From CAVRTM01 sp963696105 (GTDB lineage: Bacteria; Actinomycetota; Actinomycetes; Actinomycetales; Dermatophilaceae): a DNA stretch of 64,000 nucleotides. The DNA lies in contig CAVOIP010000005.1 of assembly GCA_963696105.1 (NCBI GenBank), positions 744,001 to 808,000 of the forward strand. Direction: 5' to 3'. The translations under genes were made by a program, and so were the position numbers. Shown one piece after another: positions 26,115 through 35,236 of this stretch; within the stretch, counting starts at the first letter, position 1; every line of letters starts with the position of its first letter. The notes below the pieces were generated by a model. That model searched no databases and was not told the origin of the DNA. It worked only from the letters and a program-made list of their open reading frames with translations.

Positions 26115-26227
26115 TCGTCGCCGGCCGCGAGCCGCGGTTGCCGGCTGTCCCGGTTCAGGCTCCAGTAGGGCAGAGTGACGTGTTGCACATCCGTCCCCTG
26201 CCGTCTGCTGACCGAGGAAGAGAACCC

Positions 26228-27730
26228 ATGAGCATCTTTCGGACCAAGACGATCGAGGAGTCGATCGCCGAGACCGATGAGGCGGAGTACCAGCTCAAGA
26301 AGCGCCTCAGCGCCGTCGACCTGACGGTCTTCGGCATCGGCGTCATCATCGGCGCCGGTATCTTCACCCTGACCGGGCGTGCCGCCAAGGAGTACGCCGG
26401 CCCCTCCATCGTCATCTCCTTCCTCATCGCCGCCTTCTGCTGCGCCCTGGCCGCCCTCTGCTACGCGGAGTTCGCCTCGACGGTCCCGGTCTCCGGTTCG
26501 GCGTACACGTTCTCCTACGCCACGCTCGGCGAGCTCGTCGCCTGGATCATCGGCTGGGACCTCCTGCTCGAGCTGATGCTGGGCGCGAGCGTGGTCGCCC
26601 AGGGCTGGAGCCAGTACGCCGAGCTGTTCCTCAAGCAGGTCGGCATCGGGTGGCCCTCCGGGCTGGGGTCCGGCGACAGCTTCGACCTGCTGGCCTTCCT
26701 GATGATCGCGGTCCTCACGACGCTGATCGCCATCGGCATCAAGGAGTCGATGCGGGTCAACCTCGTGCTCGTCGGGGTCAAGCTGTTCATCGTGCTGTTC
26801 GTGATCATCGCGGGTCTCGGCTTCGTCAACTCCGCCAACTACAGCCCGTTCGTCCCGCCGTCGAACCCCGGCGCAGCGACGGCGAGCGGCCTGCGCGCCC
26901 CGCTGATCCAGCTGATCTTCGGCATGCAGCCGGCTGCCTTCGGGATCAGCGGCATCATCGCCGGCGCCTCGATCGTCTTCTTCGCCTACATCGGCTTCGA
27001 CGTCGTCGCGACCACCGCCGAGGAGGCCCGCAACCCCCAGCGCGACCTGCCCCGCGGCATCATCGCCTCGCTGGTGATCTGCACGATCCTCTACATCGCC
27101 GTGTCGCTCGTCATCACCGGGATGGTCCCCTACGCCCAGATCGACCCCAAGGCGGCGCTGGCCTCGGCCTTCACCTCGGTCGGCAAGGGCGGCTACGCCA
27201 CCTTGATCTCCGCTGGTGCGGTCGCCGGGCTGATGACCGTCGTGATGACGCTGATGATCGGCGCGACCCGTGTCGTCTTCGCCATGGCTCGCGACTGGCT
27301 GCTGCCGAGGAGCCTGGCCCGCACCAACCCCCGCACCGGCACGCCCGTCCGGATCACCCTCATCATCGGGGCCCTGGTCGCCCTGGTCGCCTCGCTGACG
27401 CCGATCGGCGCCCTGGAGGAGATGGTCAACATCGGCACGCTGGCCGCGTTCACCCTGGTGTCGATCGCCGTGCCGATCCTGCGCAAGCGCCGGCCCGACC
27501 TGAAGCGGTCCTTCAAGGTGCCGTTCTCGCCGGTGCTGCCGATCGTCGCCGCGGTCGTCTCGGTCTACCTGATGCTGAACCTCAGCCTGGAGACCTGGAT
27601 CCGCTTCGTGATCTGGATGATGCTGGGCTTCATCATCTACTTCTCCTACAGCCGGCACCGCAGCCGCCTGGCCGTCCACGGCACGGAGTCCGACCGCGCC
27701 GCCGCCGCGGCTCGGACCGCCCAGAGCTGA
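26228..27730 (+). CDS. APC-family amino acid permease
   Basis: A 500-residue transporter with 12 or more hydrophobic segments. The first helix is LTVFGIGVIIGAGIFTLTG, the substrate-binding motif of the APC/CAT group (YhdG/CAT-like). The consensus AYIGFDVVATTAEEARNPQRDLPRGI follows. ATG 26228 with GAGGAAGAGAACCC upstream; longer in-frame starts lack support. Probably a cationic or neutral amino-acid importer; the exact substrate cannot be read from sequence. Confidence 0.92.
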   Translation: MSIFRTKTIEESIAETDEAEYQLKKRLSAVDLTVFGIGVIIGAGIFTLTGRAAKEYAGPSIVISFLIAAFCCALAALCYAEFASTVPVSGSAYTFSYATLGELVAWIIGWDLLLELMLGASVVAQGWSQYAELFLKQVGIGWPSGLGSGDSFDLLAFLMIAVLTTLIAIGIKESMRVNLVLVGVKLFIVLFVIIAGLGFVNSANYSPFVPPSNPGAATASGLRAPLIQLIFGMQPAAFGISGIIAGASIVFFAYIGFDVVATTAEEARNPQRDLPRGIIASLVICTILYIAVSLVITGMVPYAQIDPKAALASAFTSVGKGGYATLISAGAVAGLMTVVMTLMIGATRVVFAMARDWLLPRSLARTNPRTGTPVRITLIIGALVALVASLTPIGALEEMVNIGTLAAFTLVSIAVPILRKRRPDLKRSFKVPFSPVLPIVAAVVSVYLMLNLSLETWIRFVIWMMLGFIIYFSYSRHRSRLAVHGTESDRAAAAARTAQS

Positions 27731-27743
27731 CCAGCGCACCGCG

Positions 27744-27789
27744 TACGACGCCCCGCTGCCCGTCCCGGGCGGCGGGGCGTCGTCGTACC
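27744..27789. terminator. Bidirectional terminator between permease and pntB
   Basis: A long GC-rich hairpin (GTACGACGCCCCGC with its complement, inner CCCG/CGGG) lies between the convergent genes. Confidence 0.75.
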
Positions 27790-27809
27790 GGTCCTGCGAG
27801 CGGCGCGCC

Positions 27810-29228
27810 TCAGAGCGACTTGACGCTGTTGACCACCTTGGTCAGCGACTCCTTGGCGTCCCCGAACAGCAGCGTCGTGCGGGGGTCGTACAGCAGCTCG
27901 TTCTCGATGCCGGCGAAGCCGGGGCGCATGGACCGCTTGAGGAAGACCACCTGCTGGGCCTGGGCGACCTCGAGGATCGGCATCCCGTAGATCGGCGCAC
28001 CGGGCGTCGTCTTCGCCGCGGGGTTGACCACGTCGTTCGCGCCGACGACCAGCGCCACGTCCGTCGTGGAGAACGAGGGGTTGACCTCGTCCATCTCCTT
28101 GAGCGCCTCGTAGGGCACGTTGGCCTCGGCCAGCAGCACGTTCATGTGTCCCGGCATCCGACCCGCCACCGGGTGGATGCCGTAGAGCACCTCGATGCCG
28201 CGCGCCTCGAGCAGGTCGGCCAGCTCGCGGAGGGTGTGCTGGGCCTGCGCGACCGCCAGCCCGTAGCCGGGCACGATGATGACCTTGCGCGCGTAGCCGA
28301 GCAGGATGGCGACGTCCTCGGGCGAGCCGGAGCGCACCGGGCGCTCCTCCCCCGGGCCGGCCGCGACCGCCGTACCCGCCCGGAAGGCCCCGAAGAGCGT
28401 CGAGGTCAGCGAGCGGCCCATCGCGGCAGCCATCAGGCGGGTCAGGATCGTGCCGCTGGCGCCGACGAGCGTGCCGGCCACGAGGAGCAGCACGTTGTCC
28501 AGGACGTAGCCACTGGCGGCGACCGTCAGGCCGGTGAAGGCGTTGAGCAGCGAGATGACGATCGGGACGTCCGCACCGCCGACGGGCAGCACGAACAGCA
28601 CGCCGACCAGCAGCGCGACCACGGCCAATACAAGCAGCAGCACGGGAGAGACGGCGTTGTCGTGCGCGTCGACGACCACCGCGACGGCGAGCGCCACCGC
28701 TGCGGCGAGGCTGCCGCCGAAGAGGTACGGGCCGCCGGGAAACGTCACGGGGCGGGTGGTCATCAGCTCCTGCAGCTTGGCGAAGGTGACGCAGGACCCG
28801 GAGAACGAGACCGCGCCCACGAGCACGGTGAAGGCGCCGGCGGCCGCGGCGACGGACGCGGACCCGGTGCTCCCACCACCGGCCAGCCCGTGCGCCCCGG
28901 CCAGCTCGAGCCCGGCGACGAGCGCGGCTGCGGCTCCGCCGACCCCGTTGAAGAGCGCGACCAGCTGCGGCATCTGGGTCATGGCCACGCGCCGCGCCGC
29001 GGGGACGCCGAGCGCGGTCCCGACGACGATCGCCGCGACGATGAGGGGGACGTGCTTCAGGTCGCCGGAGAAGAAGGTGACCAGCACCGCGAGGAGGGCG
29101 CCGCCGGCGCCGATCTGGTTGCCGCGCCGGGCCGAGCCGGGTGAGGACAGGCCCTTGAGGGCGAGGATGAAGCAGACCGCGGCGACGAGGTAGCCGACCG
29201 CGGTCCACGTCGGGGACAGCAGGTTCAT
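27810..29228 (-). CDS. pntB: Proton-translocating NAD(P) transhydrogenase, beta subunit
   Basis: Membrane and NADP(H)-binding subunit, 472 aa. It has about nine N-terminal helices, then the Rossmann-like dIII domain: VIIVPGYGLAVAQAQHTL, HPVAGRMPGHMNVLLAEANVPY and VALVVGANDVVNPAA. The ATG at 29228 overlaps the pntA2 stop. With the two alpha subunits it couples proton re-entry to hydride transfer from NADH to NADP+. Sequence intact. Confidence 0.96.
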   Translation of the reverse strand: MNLLSPTWTAVGYLVAAVCFILALKGLSSPGSARRGNQIGAGGALLAVLVTFFSGDLKHVPLIVAAIVVGTALGVPAARRVAMTQMPQLVALFNGVGGAAAALVAGLELAGAHGLAGGGSTGSASVAAAAGAFTVLVGAVSFSGSCVTFAKLQELMTTRPVTFPGGPYLFGGSLAAAVALAVAVVVDAHDNAVSPVLLLVLAVVALLVGVLFVLPVGGADVPIVISLLNAFTGLTVAASGYVLDNVLLLVAGTLVGASGTILTRLMAAAMGRSLTSTLFGAFRAGTAVAAGPGEERPVRSGSPEDVAILLGYARKVIIVPGYGLAVAQAQHTLRELADLLEARGIEVLYGIHPVAGRMPGHMNVLLAEANVPYEALKEMDEVNPSFSTTDVALVVGANDVVNPAAKTTPGAPIYGMPILEVAQAQQVVFLKRSMRPGFAGIENELLYDPRTTLLFGDAKESLTKVVNSVKSL

Positions 29229-29578
29229 CGGGCGCCCTCCTCGCCGGGCGCCGAACCGGCACCGGAGCCGCGCGCGGGGCCGGGACCGCCGACCGGGCGC
29301 TGCCCGCGACCCCGGAACATCTGCAGCATCCGGTCGGTCACCACGAATCCGCCGACCATGTTGACCGTGGCGAGGACCACCGACAGCAGGCCCAGCACCA
29401 GCCCCACGGCGGAGTCGGTCTGGCCCGTGACGATGATCGACCCGACGAGGATCACGCCGTGGATCGCGTTCGCGCCGCTCATCAGCGGCGTGTGCAACGT
29501 CGTGGAGACCTTGGAGACCACCTCGAAGCCGACGAAGACCGCCAGGACGAAGATCGTCAGCAGGGCGATGGCGTCCAT
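29225..29578 (-). CDS. pntA2: NAD(P) transhydrogenase, small membrane alpha subunit
   Basis: 117 aa with three to four helices (LLTIFVLAVFVGFEVVSKV, HGVILVGSIIVTG, LGLLSVVLATVNMVGGFVVTDRML), the separate alpha-2 membrane segment found in bacteria with a split PntA. A Gly/Pro-rich C-terminal tail follows. ATG 29578 overlaps the stop of the NAD-binding subunit by one base. Confidence 0.93.
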   Translation of the reverse strand: MDAIALLTIFVLAVFVGFEVVSKVSTTLHTPLMSGANAIHGVILVGSIIVTGQTDSAVGLVLGLLSVVLATVNMVGGFVVTDRMLQMFRGRGQRPVGGPGPARGSGAGSAPGEEGAR

Positions 29579-30700
29579 CACGCCTCCAGGAGCGCTGCGG
29601 TGGGGGCGTGCCGGACCACGCCGTCGTGGACGATGCACGCGCCGTCGAGGACCGCGTCCTCCAGGTCGAGGACGAAGCCCTCGGGCGTGAGGGCCAGCGC
29701 GAGCAGGTTCGTGACGTTCTTGGCGTAGAGCCGGGAGGCGTCGACCGGCATCGCGGAGGCGGCGTCGGCCATGCCGTACAGCCGCACGCCGTCGACGGTG
29801 GCCTCCTCACCGGGGACCGCCCCCTCGATGTTGCCACCGCTCTCGGCGGCGAGGTCCACCGCGACCGAGCCCCGCGGCATACCGGCGAGCATGGCCCGGG
29901 TCACCAGCAGCGGAGCCGGCCGCCCGGGGACCGCGGCGGTGGTGATCGAGGACGTCCGAGCGGGCGATGTGCGGTGCCAGCGCCTCCTGCTGGCGGACCG
30001 CCCGGTCCTGCGACAGCTCCCGGGCGTAGCCGCCGACGCCCTCCACCGCGTCCAGGCCCAGCTCGAGGAACGTGGCGCCCATGGAGCGGACCTCGTCGGC
30101 GGAGGAGGGACGCACGTCGTACGCCTCGACGACGGCGCCGAGCCGGCGGGCGGTGGCGATCGCCTGCAGGCCCGCCACCCCCGCCCCGAGCACCAGGACC
30201 CGCGCGGGGCGGACGGTGCCGGCCGCGGTCATGAACAGCGGGAAGAACCGGGGCAGGCGCATCGCCGCCTCCAGCGCACAGCGGTAGCCGGCCACGAGGG
30301 CCTGGGAGGTCAGGGCGTCCATCGACTGCGCCCGGGAGATCCGCGGCACGAGCTCCATGGCCAGGGCGGTGACACCGGCCGCCTGCAGGGCCCGTACGCC
30401 GTCCAGCTCGCCCGGTCCGGTGACGAACCCGACGGTCACGGCGCCCGCCCGGAGCCGGGCGACCTGCCCGGGAAGGAGCGGGCGGACGTGCAGCACGAGA
30501 CCGGCGCCACTGAGCACGTCACCGGTGCGCACGTCGGCACCGACGGCCCGGTAGTCGTCGTCGCTGGCAAGCATGCCCTGCCCCGCGCCGGACTCGACGA
30601 GCACGTCGTGTCCCTGGCCGACCAGGAGGGCCACCGCCTCGGGTGTCAGGGCAACCCGGCGCTCGCCCGGTCTGGTCTCGGCGGGAACGCTGACCAACAT
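29578..30700 (-). pseudogene. pntA: NAD(P) transhydrogenase NAD-binding alpha subunit, +1 frameshift
   Basis: dI subunit that binds NAD(H). Intact from MLVSVPAETRPGERRVALTPEAV through the Rossmann motif VLVLGAGVAGLQAIATARRLGA and ARELSQDRAVRQQEALAPHIA. The frame is then lost at RSDV, and the rest (MLAGMPRGSVAVDLAAESGGN to the C-terminus) continues one frame over. A single extra base near 29945-29956 explains it; removing it gives 373 residues. pntA2 and pntB are intact, so a sequencing error is as likely as real loss. Start ATG 30700, leaderless. Confidence 0.85.
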
Positions 30701-30706
30701 GACCCG

Positions 30707-30712
30707 AACCTA
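30707..30712 (-). promoter_or_regulatory. pntA -10 box (leaderless)
   Basis: TAGGTT, six bases, then ATG 30700; same layout as murR. Confidence 0.5.
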
Positions 30713-30793
30713 GGGGATGCAGGCGGCGGGCGTGGCGTTCCGCCGTGGATAGGGTTGACCTTCCGCAACGGCGGGACGGGTCGAGGAAGAGGG

Positions 30794-31369
30794 ATGGCAG
30801 TGGTCGTTCGGGACATCACGATCGTGGGGCACCGCGTGCTGCACCAGCCGACCAAGCCGGTCGGCGAGGTGACGGCGGAGGTCCGCGACCTGGTGCAGGA
30901 CATGTTCGACACCATGGCCGCGGCCGACGGTGTCGGCCTCGCCGCCAACCAGGTCGGGGTGCCGTTGCGGCTGTTCGTCTACGACTGCCCGGACGACGAG
31001 GGTGAGGTGCACCGTGGCTGCGTGCTCAACCCCCGGCTGGAGGTGGGGCCCAGGCCCGCCGGTCGCCCCGGCGAGGACGACGACGAGGGGTGCCTGTCCG
31101 TACCGGGCGAGCAGTTCCCCACCGGCCGCCCGGACTGGGCCCGCGTCACCGGCACCGACCTGGACGGCAACGCCGTGGAGCTCGAAGGCACCGGGCTGTT
31201 CGCCCGGTGCCTTCAGCACGAGACCGACCACCTGGACGGCCTGCTCTACCTCGACCGCCTGGTCGGTACGACGAAGCGGGCGGCCAGGCGCGCGGTCCGC
31301 GACCGCGGGTGGGGCGAGCGCCGGCAGCTGACCTGGGACCCGTCGACGACCAAGGCCGAGGACGTCTGA
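30794..31369 (+). CDS. def: Peptide deformylase
   Basis: Removes the formyl group from nascent N-terminal methionine. 191 aa. The three family motifs are present: GVGLAANQVG (46-55), EGCLS (98-102, metal ligand Cys100) and QHETDHLDG (HExxH at 142-146). GAGGAAGAGGG precedes ATG 30794. A possible -10 (TAGGGT) lies about 35 bp upstream, back to back with pntA. Confidence 0.95.
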   Translation: MAVVVRDITIVGHRVLHQPTKPVGEVTAEVRDLVQDMFDTMAAADGVGLAANQVGVPLRLFVYDCPDDEGEVHRGCVLNPRLEVGPRPAGRPGEDDDEGCLSVPGEQFPTGRPDWARVTGTDLDGNAVELEGTGLFARCLQHETDHLDGLLYLDRLVGTTKRAARRAVRDRGWGERRQLTWDPSTTKAEDV

Positions 31370-31492
31370 GCCCGCGGCGAGCCGTCCGTCCGGAAGGCAG
31401 TGACCGACCTGACGCCCGTCCCCTCAGGGCGACCCGAGGCGAATGGACGAGCCTGCCATTGTTGCGTGGAGAGCGGCGGGCAGGATGAGCCC

Positions 31493-32242
31493 ATGCGGAC
31501 CTTCGATCAGCTGGTCGCCGAGGCCGAATCAGCGGACATCACAGGCTGGAGCTTCGCGTGGCTCGATGGTCGAGCCACGGAGCAACGTCCACCTTGGGGA
31601 TACTCGCGTCTGCTCGCCGACCGTCTGGCACGTGCCACGTCCGCCCTGGACATCGACACCGGTGGCGGTGAAGTGGTCTCGGAGGCGTCCGTGCTGCCGG
31701 AGCGGATGTGCGTCACCGAGGCATGGCCTCCCAACGCGCAACGGGCGCGTGAGGTACTGGGCCCGCGAGGCGTCGAGGTGCACGAGACGAAGCAGGGCCA
31801 GCCCCTGCCCTTCCCCGACGAGTCGTTCGACCTCGTGACGGCGCGGCACCCGGTGAGACCGGACTGGTCAGAGATCCGACGCGTGCTCGAGGCCGGCGGC
31901 CACTACTTCGCCCAGCACGTCGGCCCAGCCTCCGCTTTCGAGCTGATCGAGTTCTTCCTCGGCCCACTTCCCGAGCATCGGCAGGGCCGAGACCCGCGTC
32001 GTGAGGTCGCACAGGCTGAGCAGGCGGGATTGACCGTCACAGCCCTGCGCACAGCCCGCTGTCGCATGGAGTTCCTCGACGTCGGTGCGGTCGTCTGGGT
32101 GCTGCGCAAGTGCGTCTGGTGGGTCCCTGACTTCTCGGTCGACCGGTACCGGGCCAAGCTCGTGGAGCTGGACGACCTGATCCGGCACCAAGGGGCGTTC
32201 GTGGCACACTCAACGCGCCACCTCATCGAAGCTCGGCCGTAG
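31493..32242 (+). CDS. SAM-dependent methyltransferase (class I)
   Basis: 249 aa. A Rossmann methyltransferase core: SALDIDTGGGEVVSE as motif I, LPFPDESFDLVTARHPVRPDW as the motif II/post-II region, VLEAGGHYFAQHVGP as motif III. The C-terminus is less conserved (EFLDVGAVVWVLRKCVWWVPDF). Members of this group are often annotated as methyltransferase type 11; the substrate is unknown. ATG 31493 is chosen over two earlier in-frame starts in non-coding-like sequence. Confidence 0.87.
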   Translation: MRTFDQLVAEAESADITGWSFAWLDGRATEQRPPWGYSRLLADRLARATSALDIDTGGGEVVSEASVLPERMCVTEAWPPNAQRAREVLGPRGVEVHETKQGQPLPFPDESFDLVTARHPVRPDWSEIRRVLEAGGHYFAQHVGPASAFELIEFFLGPLPEHRQGRDPRREVAQAEQAGLTVTALRTARCRMEFLDVGAVVWVLRKCVWWVPDFSVDRYRAKLVELDDLIRHQGAFVAHSTRHLIEARP

Positions 32243-32351
32243 GCCGCACCGGCTCCTGGAGCTTCCACTGAACGTCGAGGTCACTTGGTTAGGACATACC
32301 CCGCACAGTGACGACGAGCGCCGTCGCCGCAACAGGGACACACCTGGTCAG

Positions 32352-33326
32352 TCAGACCGTGCCGCCCACGTCGCCGTGCGGCACGGGCTGGCCGAGCCGT
32401 CCGGCATTGTGGTCCTCGAAGGCCTGGACCAGCTCCGAGCGGGTGTTCATCACGAACGGACCGGCCCACGCGATCGGCTCGCGAATCGGCAGCCCGCCGA
32501 GCAGGAGGACCTCCAGACCAGAGGCGTGACGTGCCTCCTGGCTCTGCGCGGCCGAGAGCCGCAGGGCGTCCCCGCGGCCGAGCACGGCCAGCTGGCCGGT
32601 GCCGATCGGCGTCTGGTCCGGGCCGACGAAGCCGTTGCCGCCCATCACGTACGCGATGGCGTTGAAGTCCTGCCGCCACGGCAGCTCCAGCTCGGCGCCC
32701 GGGTGGATGGTCGCGTGGACCATGGTCATCGGCGTGTGGGTGGAGCCGGGCCCGGCATGTCCGGCCACGTCGCCGGCGATCACCCTCAGCAGCGAGCCGC
32801 CGTCGGCGGAGGTCAGCAGCGCCACCTCGCCCGAGCGCAGGTCCTGGTAGCGGGGGGCGATCAGCTTGTCGGCGCGCGGGAGGTTGACCCAGAGCTGGAA
32901 CCCGTGGAACAGGCCGCCGGAGACGACCAGGTGCTCCGGCGGCGCCTCGATGTGCAGGATCCCGCTGCCGGCAGTCATCCATTGGGTGTCCCCGTTGGTG
33001 ATGGTGCCCCCGCCACCGAAGGAGTCGTGGTGGTCGAAGATCCCGTCGATGATGTAGGTCACCGTCTCGAAGCCGCGGTGCGGGTGCCACGGGGTGCCCT
33101 TGGGCTCACCCGGCGCGTACTCCACCGCACCCATCTCGTCCATGTGGATGAACGGGTCCAGCAGCTTCAGGTCGATGCCGGCGAAGGCCCGCTTCACCGG
33201 GAAACCCTCGCCCTCGAAGGAGGACGGGGCGCTGGTGACAGAGACCACCGCGCGCTGCGCCGCGCCGGCTGCAGGGGCAGCGACCCGCGGCAGCACGGTC
33301 AGGTCCTTGACGGTCGTGGCTGGCAT
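32352..33326 (-). CDS. Pirin-family bicupin
   Basis: 324 aa. The N-terminal cupin carries the metal site HPHRGFETVTYIIDG and GDTQWMTAGSGILHIE (His-x-His, Glu and a further His); a second cupin-like half follows. Pirins are iron proteins, some with quercetinase activity and others acting on partner proteins. A palindrome lies 14 bp upstream of the ATG, so it is probably controlled by its own regulator rather than with the flagellar genes upstream. Confidence 0.93.
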   Translation of the reverse strand: MPATTVKDLTVLPRVAAPAAGAAQRAVVSVTSAPSSFEGEGFPVKRAFAGIDLKLLDPFIHMDEMGAVEYAPGEPKGTPWHPHRGFETVTYIIDGIFDHHDSFGGGGTITNGDTQWMTAGSGILHIEAPPEHLVVSGGLFHGFQLWVNLPRADKLIAPRYQDLRSGEVALLTSADGGSLLRVIAGDVAGHAGPGSTHTPMTMVHATIHPGAELELPWRQDFNAIAYVMGGNGFVGPDQTPIGTGQLAVLGRGDALRLSAAQSQEARHASGLEVLLLGGLPIREPIAWAGPFVMNTRSELVQAFEDHNAGRLGQPVPHGDVGGTV

Positions 33327-33339
33327 GCGACATCTCCCT

Positions 33340-33363
33340 CGATAGTTTCGAATTCAACTATCG
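33340..33363 (-). promoter_or_regulatory. Palindromic operator upstream of pirin gene
   Basis: CGATAGTT-N8-AACTATCG, perfect 8-bp arms, 14 bp upstream of the pirin ATG. The size and place fit a TetR- or MarR-type repressor site. Confidence 0.65.
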
Positions 33364-33382
33364 GTTGCAACGTCGCGTCGTG

Positions 33383-33773
33383 TCAAGGCATTCCCGGCGC
33401 CGTTCCCGTCGGTTCCGCACCCGTCCGTTCCGGCGCCGCCCGTTCCGAGGCCGCCCGTCCCCGCGCCGGTGCAGCTCCGGCGACGTCACCGCCACCCGCC
33501 TCGGCCACCGACGTGGCCGCCCGCACGGTCGCCCAGACCAGCCGGGCCGCCGCCCAGCTCCACGAGGAGTGCAGCCACGAACCGGACCAGCGCGGTCTGC
33601 ACCGACAGGTTCCCGTCGAGGACCAGCACCACCGCCGGCACGAACATCACCAGGGCGATCGACAGGACGGGCCGTGCGGGCGTCCGGCGTACGGCGGGCG
33701 TCGCCGGACCCGCGTCCGCGGTCGTTGCTGCCGTCGCTCCTGCGGTCGCCGCCTCGGTCGCCGCCTCGCTCAT
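33383..33773 (-). CDS. Small membrane protein at end of flagellar operon, possible frameshift
   Basis: Starts at ATG 33773, overlapping the FlhF-like stop (ATGA). An Ala/Thr-rich N-terminus leads to one or two hydrophobic segments (VLSIALVMFVPAVVLVL and ALVRFVAALLV). As written the frame ends at 33486 after a glycine-rich tail (95 aa). If one G near 33555 is removed, the helix continues naturally (LLVSWAAARLVWATVRAA) and the protein ends at 33383 with 129 residues. I prefer the longer reading but cannot prove it. No family recognised. Confidence 0.6.
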
Positions 33774-35236
33774 CGCCGTTCCCCTTCCATCGTCAGCATG
33801 GCCATCCACCGGGACACGCTCGCGCGCCGCCCGTCCAGCAGCCCGATCGGCAGCGGGCCGGCCAGCGACGCGGCCGGGTCACCCGTCGCGGGCACGTTCT
33901 CCAGCGCCACCGCGTCGACCTCGCCGATCAGCTCGGCCCAGGAGACGACATCGGCCACCTTGGTCGAGGCCTGCGCGACCGCCCACGTGAACGTCGGCGC
34001 GAGGGCCGACACCACCGAGCCGACCCACGCCCGGGCTGCCGGGGGCAGGGGCGCCTCCACCACGACGATCGTGCTGCCGGCGGACTGCCGCCAGCGGTGC
34101 CGCCGCACGGCGATGTCGGCAGGGTCGGACAGCAACTGCCCGACCGGTACGTCATGGCCGCTGGAGGTGGCCGGTACGGCGAGGTGGATGCCGGAGGGGT
34201 CCACCCCCAGCTCGAAGGACAGGGTCCGCGCCACCCGCATCGCGGCGCCCAGCTCACCCACCACGGCGATCACCTGACCGGGCGCCGACGCCATCAACGG
34301 TGCGGGCGGTCGGGACTCCACCCAGGACAGCAGCCGCCGGTAGACGGTGGGTGCATCGCACGCGTCCTCGAGGACCTGAGCCGGCACGCCCAGGCGCATC
34401 GCCCGTGCCACCAGCGCGGCGCTCTCGTCGAGGTGCAGCGCACTGCGGCCCGTGGGGTGCGGCGGGGCGGCCGGCCGCGGGGGCTGCTCGCGCGGGACGA
34501 CGGGAGCCTGCGCGGCGGCCGACAGCTCCGGCCCTCCGGGTGGCTCGGGAACCAGGGACTGCTGGCGGCCGAAGGGCTGCTGCGGCACCTCGCGGACGCC
34601 TCCCGGTGCAGCAGGCACCAGCCAGGGCTCCGCGCCCAGGCGCACGAAGGTCGGCGGCTCATCCGCGACCGCCAGCGGCGCGGCATCCGGGACCGGGGCC
34701 GGCGAGGCGACCGGTGTCGGAGTGCCCGCGACGGAGTGCTGCAGTCGCGACAACACGTCGGCGAACGACGCGGACTCGGTCGACATCGGCGCCGTACCGC
34801 CGGCAGTGCTGGACGTGAGCGCGGCGAGCAGCGTCGGCGCCGGCTGGGCCGCGGCCGCCCAGGGAGCGGGGACGGCGCTCCCGGCCACCGCGCCGGGCGT
34901 GCCGGCGTGCCGCTGGTGGGCGGCGTGCTCCTCCTGGTTCAGCTGGTCGACGAGGTCCATCACGGTCCGCGCGGTGGGGCCGGTGGGCAGCCCCTGCGCG
35001 GTGGCCCGACCGCCGCCCCGACCGGCCGTTGCGCCCGGACCGGGACCGACGCCGGCCGCGACCTCGTGCACCTCGACCTCGAGGTGGTAGCGCTCGCGGG
35101 CGAAGAAGCCCCCGACCCCGCCGCGGCGGATCCGCTCGGCGTGGACGACACGAGCTCCCGGCCCGTACTCGGCGCGGACCTGGTCGAGCAGGCTCGGCAG
35201 GTCGGGGCCCTCAAGCCGCAGGTGCGTGGACGACAT
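33770..35236 (-). CDS. FlhF-like protein lacking the P-loop
   Basis: 488 aa, in the place flhF occupies after flhA. The N-terminal 55 residues (YGPGARVVHAERIRRGGVGGFFARERYHLEVEV) match the FlhF B domain. A 250-residue Pro/Ala-rich region follows. The C-terminal domain aligns with the SRP-type GTPase fold (VIAVVGELGAAMRVARTL, later STIVVVEAPLPP), but the GxxGxGKT/S P-loop is absent, so GTP hydrolysis is not expected. It overlaps flhA by 26 bases. It may place or count flagella as a pseudo-GTPase. Confidence 0.75.
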   Translation of the reverse strand: MSSTHLRLEGPDLPSLLDQVRAEYGPGARVVHAERIRRGGVGGFFARERYHLEVEVHEVAAGVGPGPGATAGRGGGRATAQGLPTGPTARTVMDLVDQLNQEEHAAHQRHAGTPGAVAGSAVPAPWAAAAQPAPTLLAALTSSTAGGTAPMSTESASFADVLSRLQHSVAGTPTPVASPAPVPDAAPLAVADEPPTFVRLGAEPWLVPAAPGGVREVPQQPFGRQQSLVPEPPGGPELSAAAQAPVVPREQPPRPAAPPHPTGRSALHLDESAALVARAMRLGVPAQVLEDACDAPTVYRRLLSWVESRPPAPLMASAPGQVIAVVGELGAAMRVARTLSFELGVDPSGIHLAVPATSSGHDVPVGQLLSDPADIAVRRHRWRQSAGSTIVVVEAPLPPAARAWVGSVVSALAPTFTWAVAQASTKVADVVSWAELIGEVDAVALENVPATGDPAASLAGPLPIGLLDGRRASVSRWMAMLTMEGERR

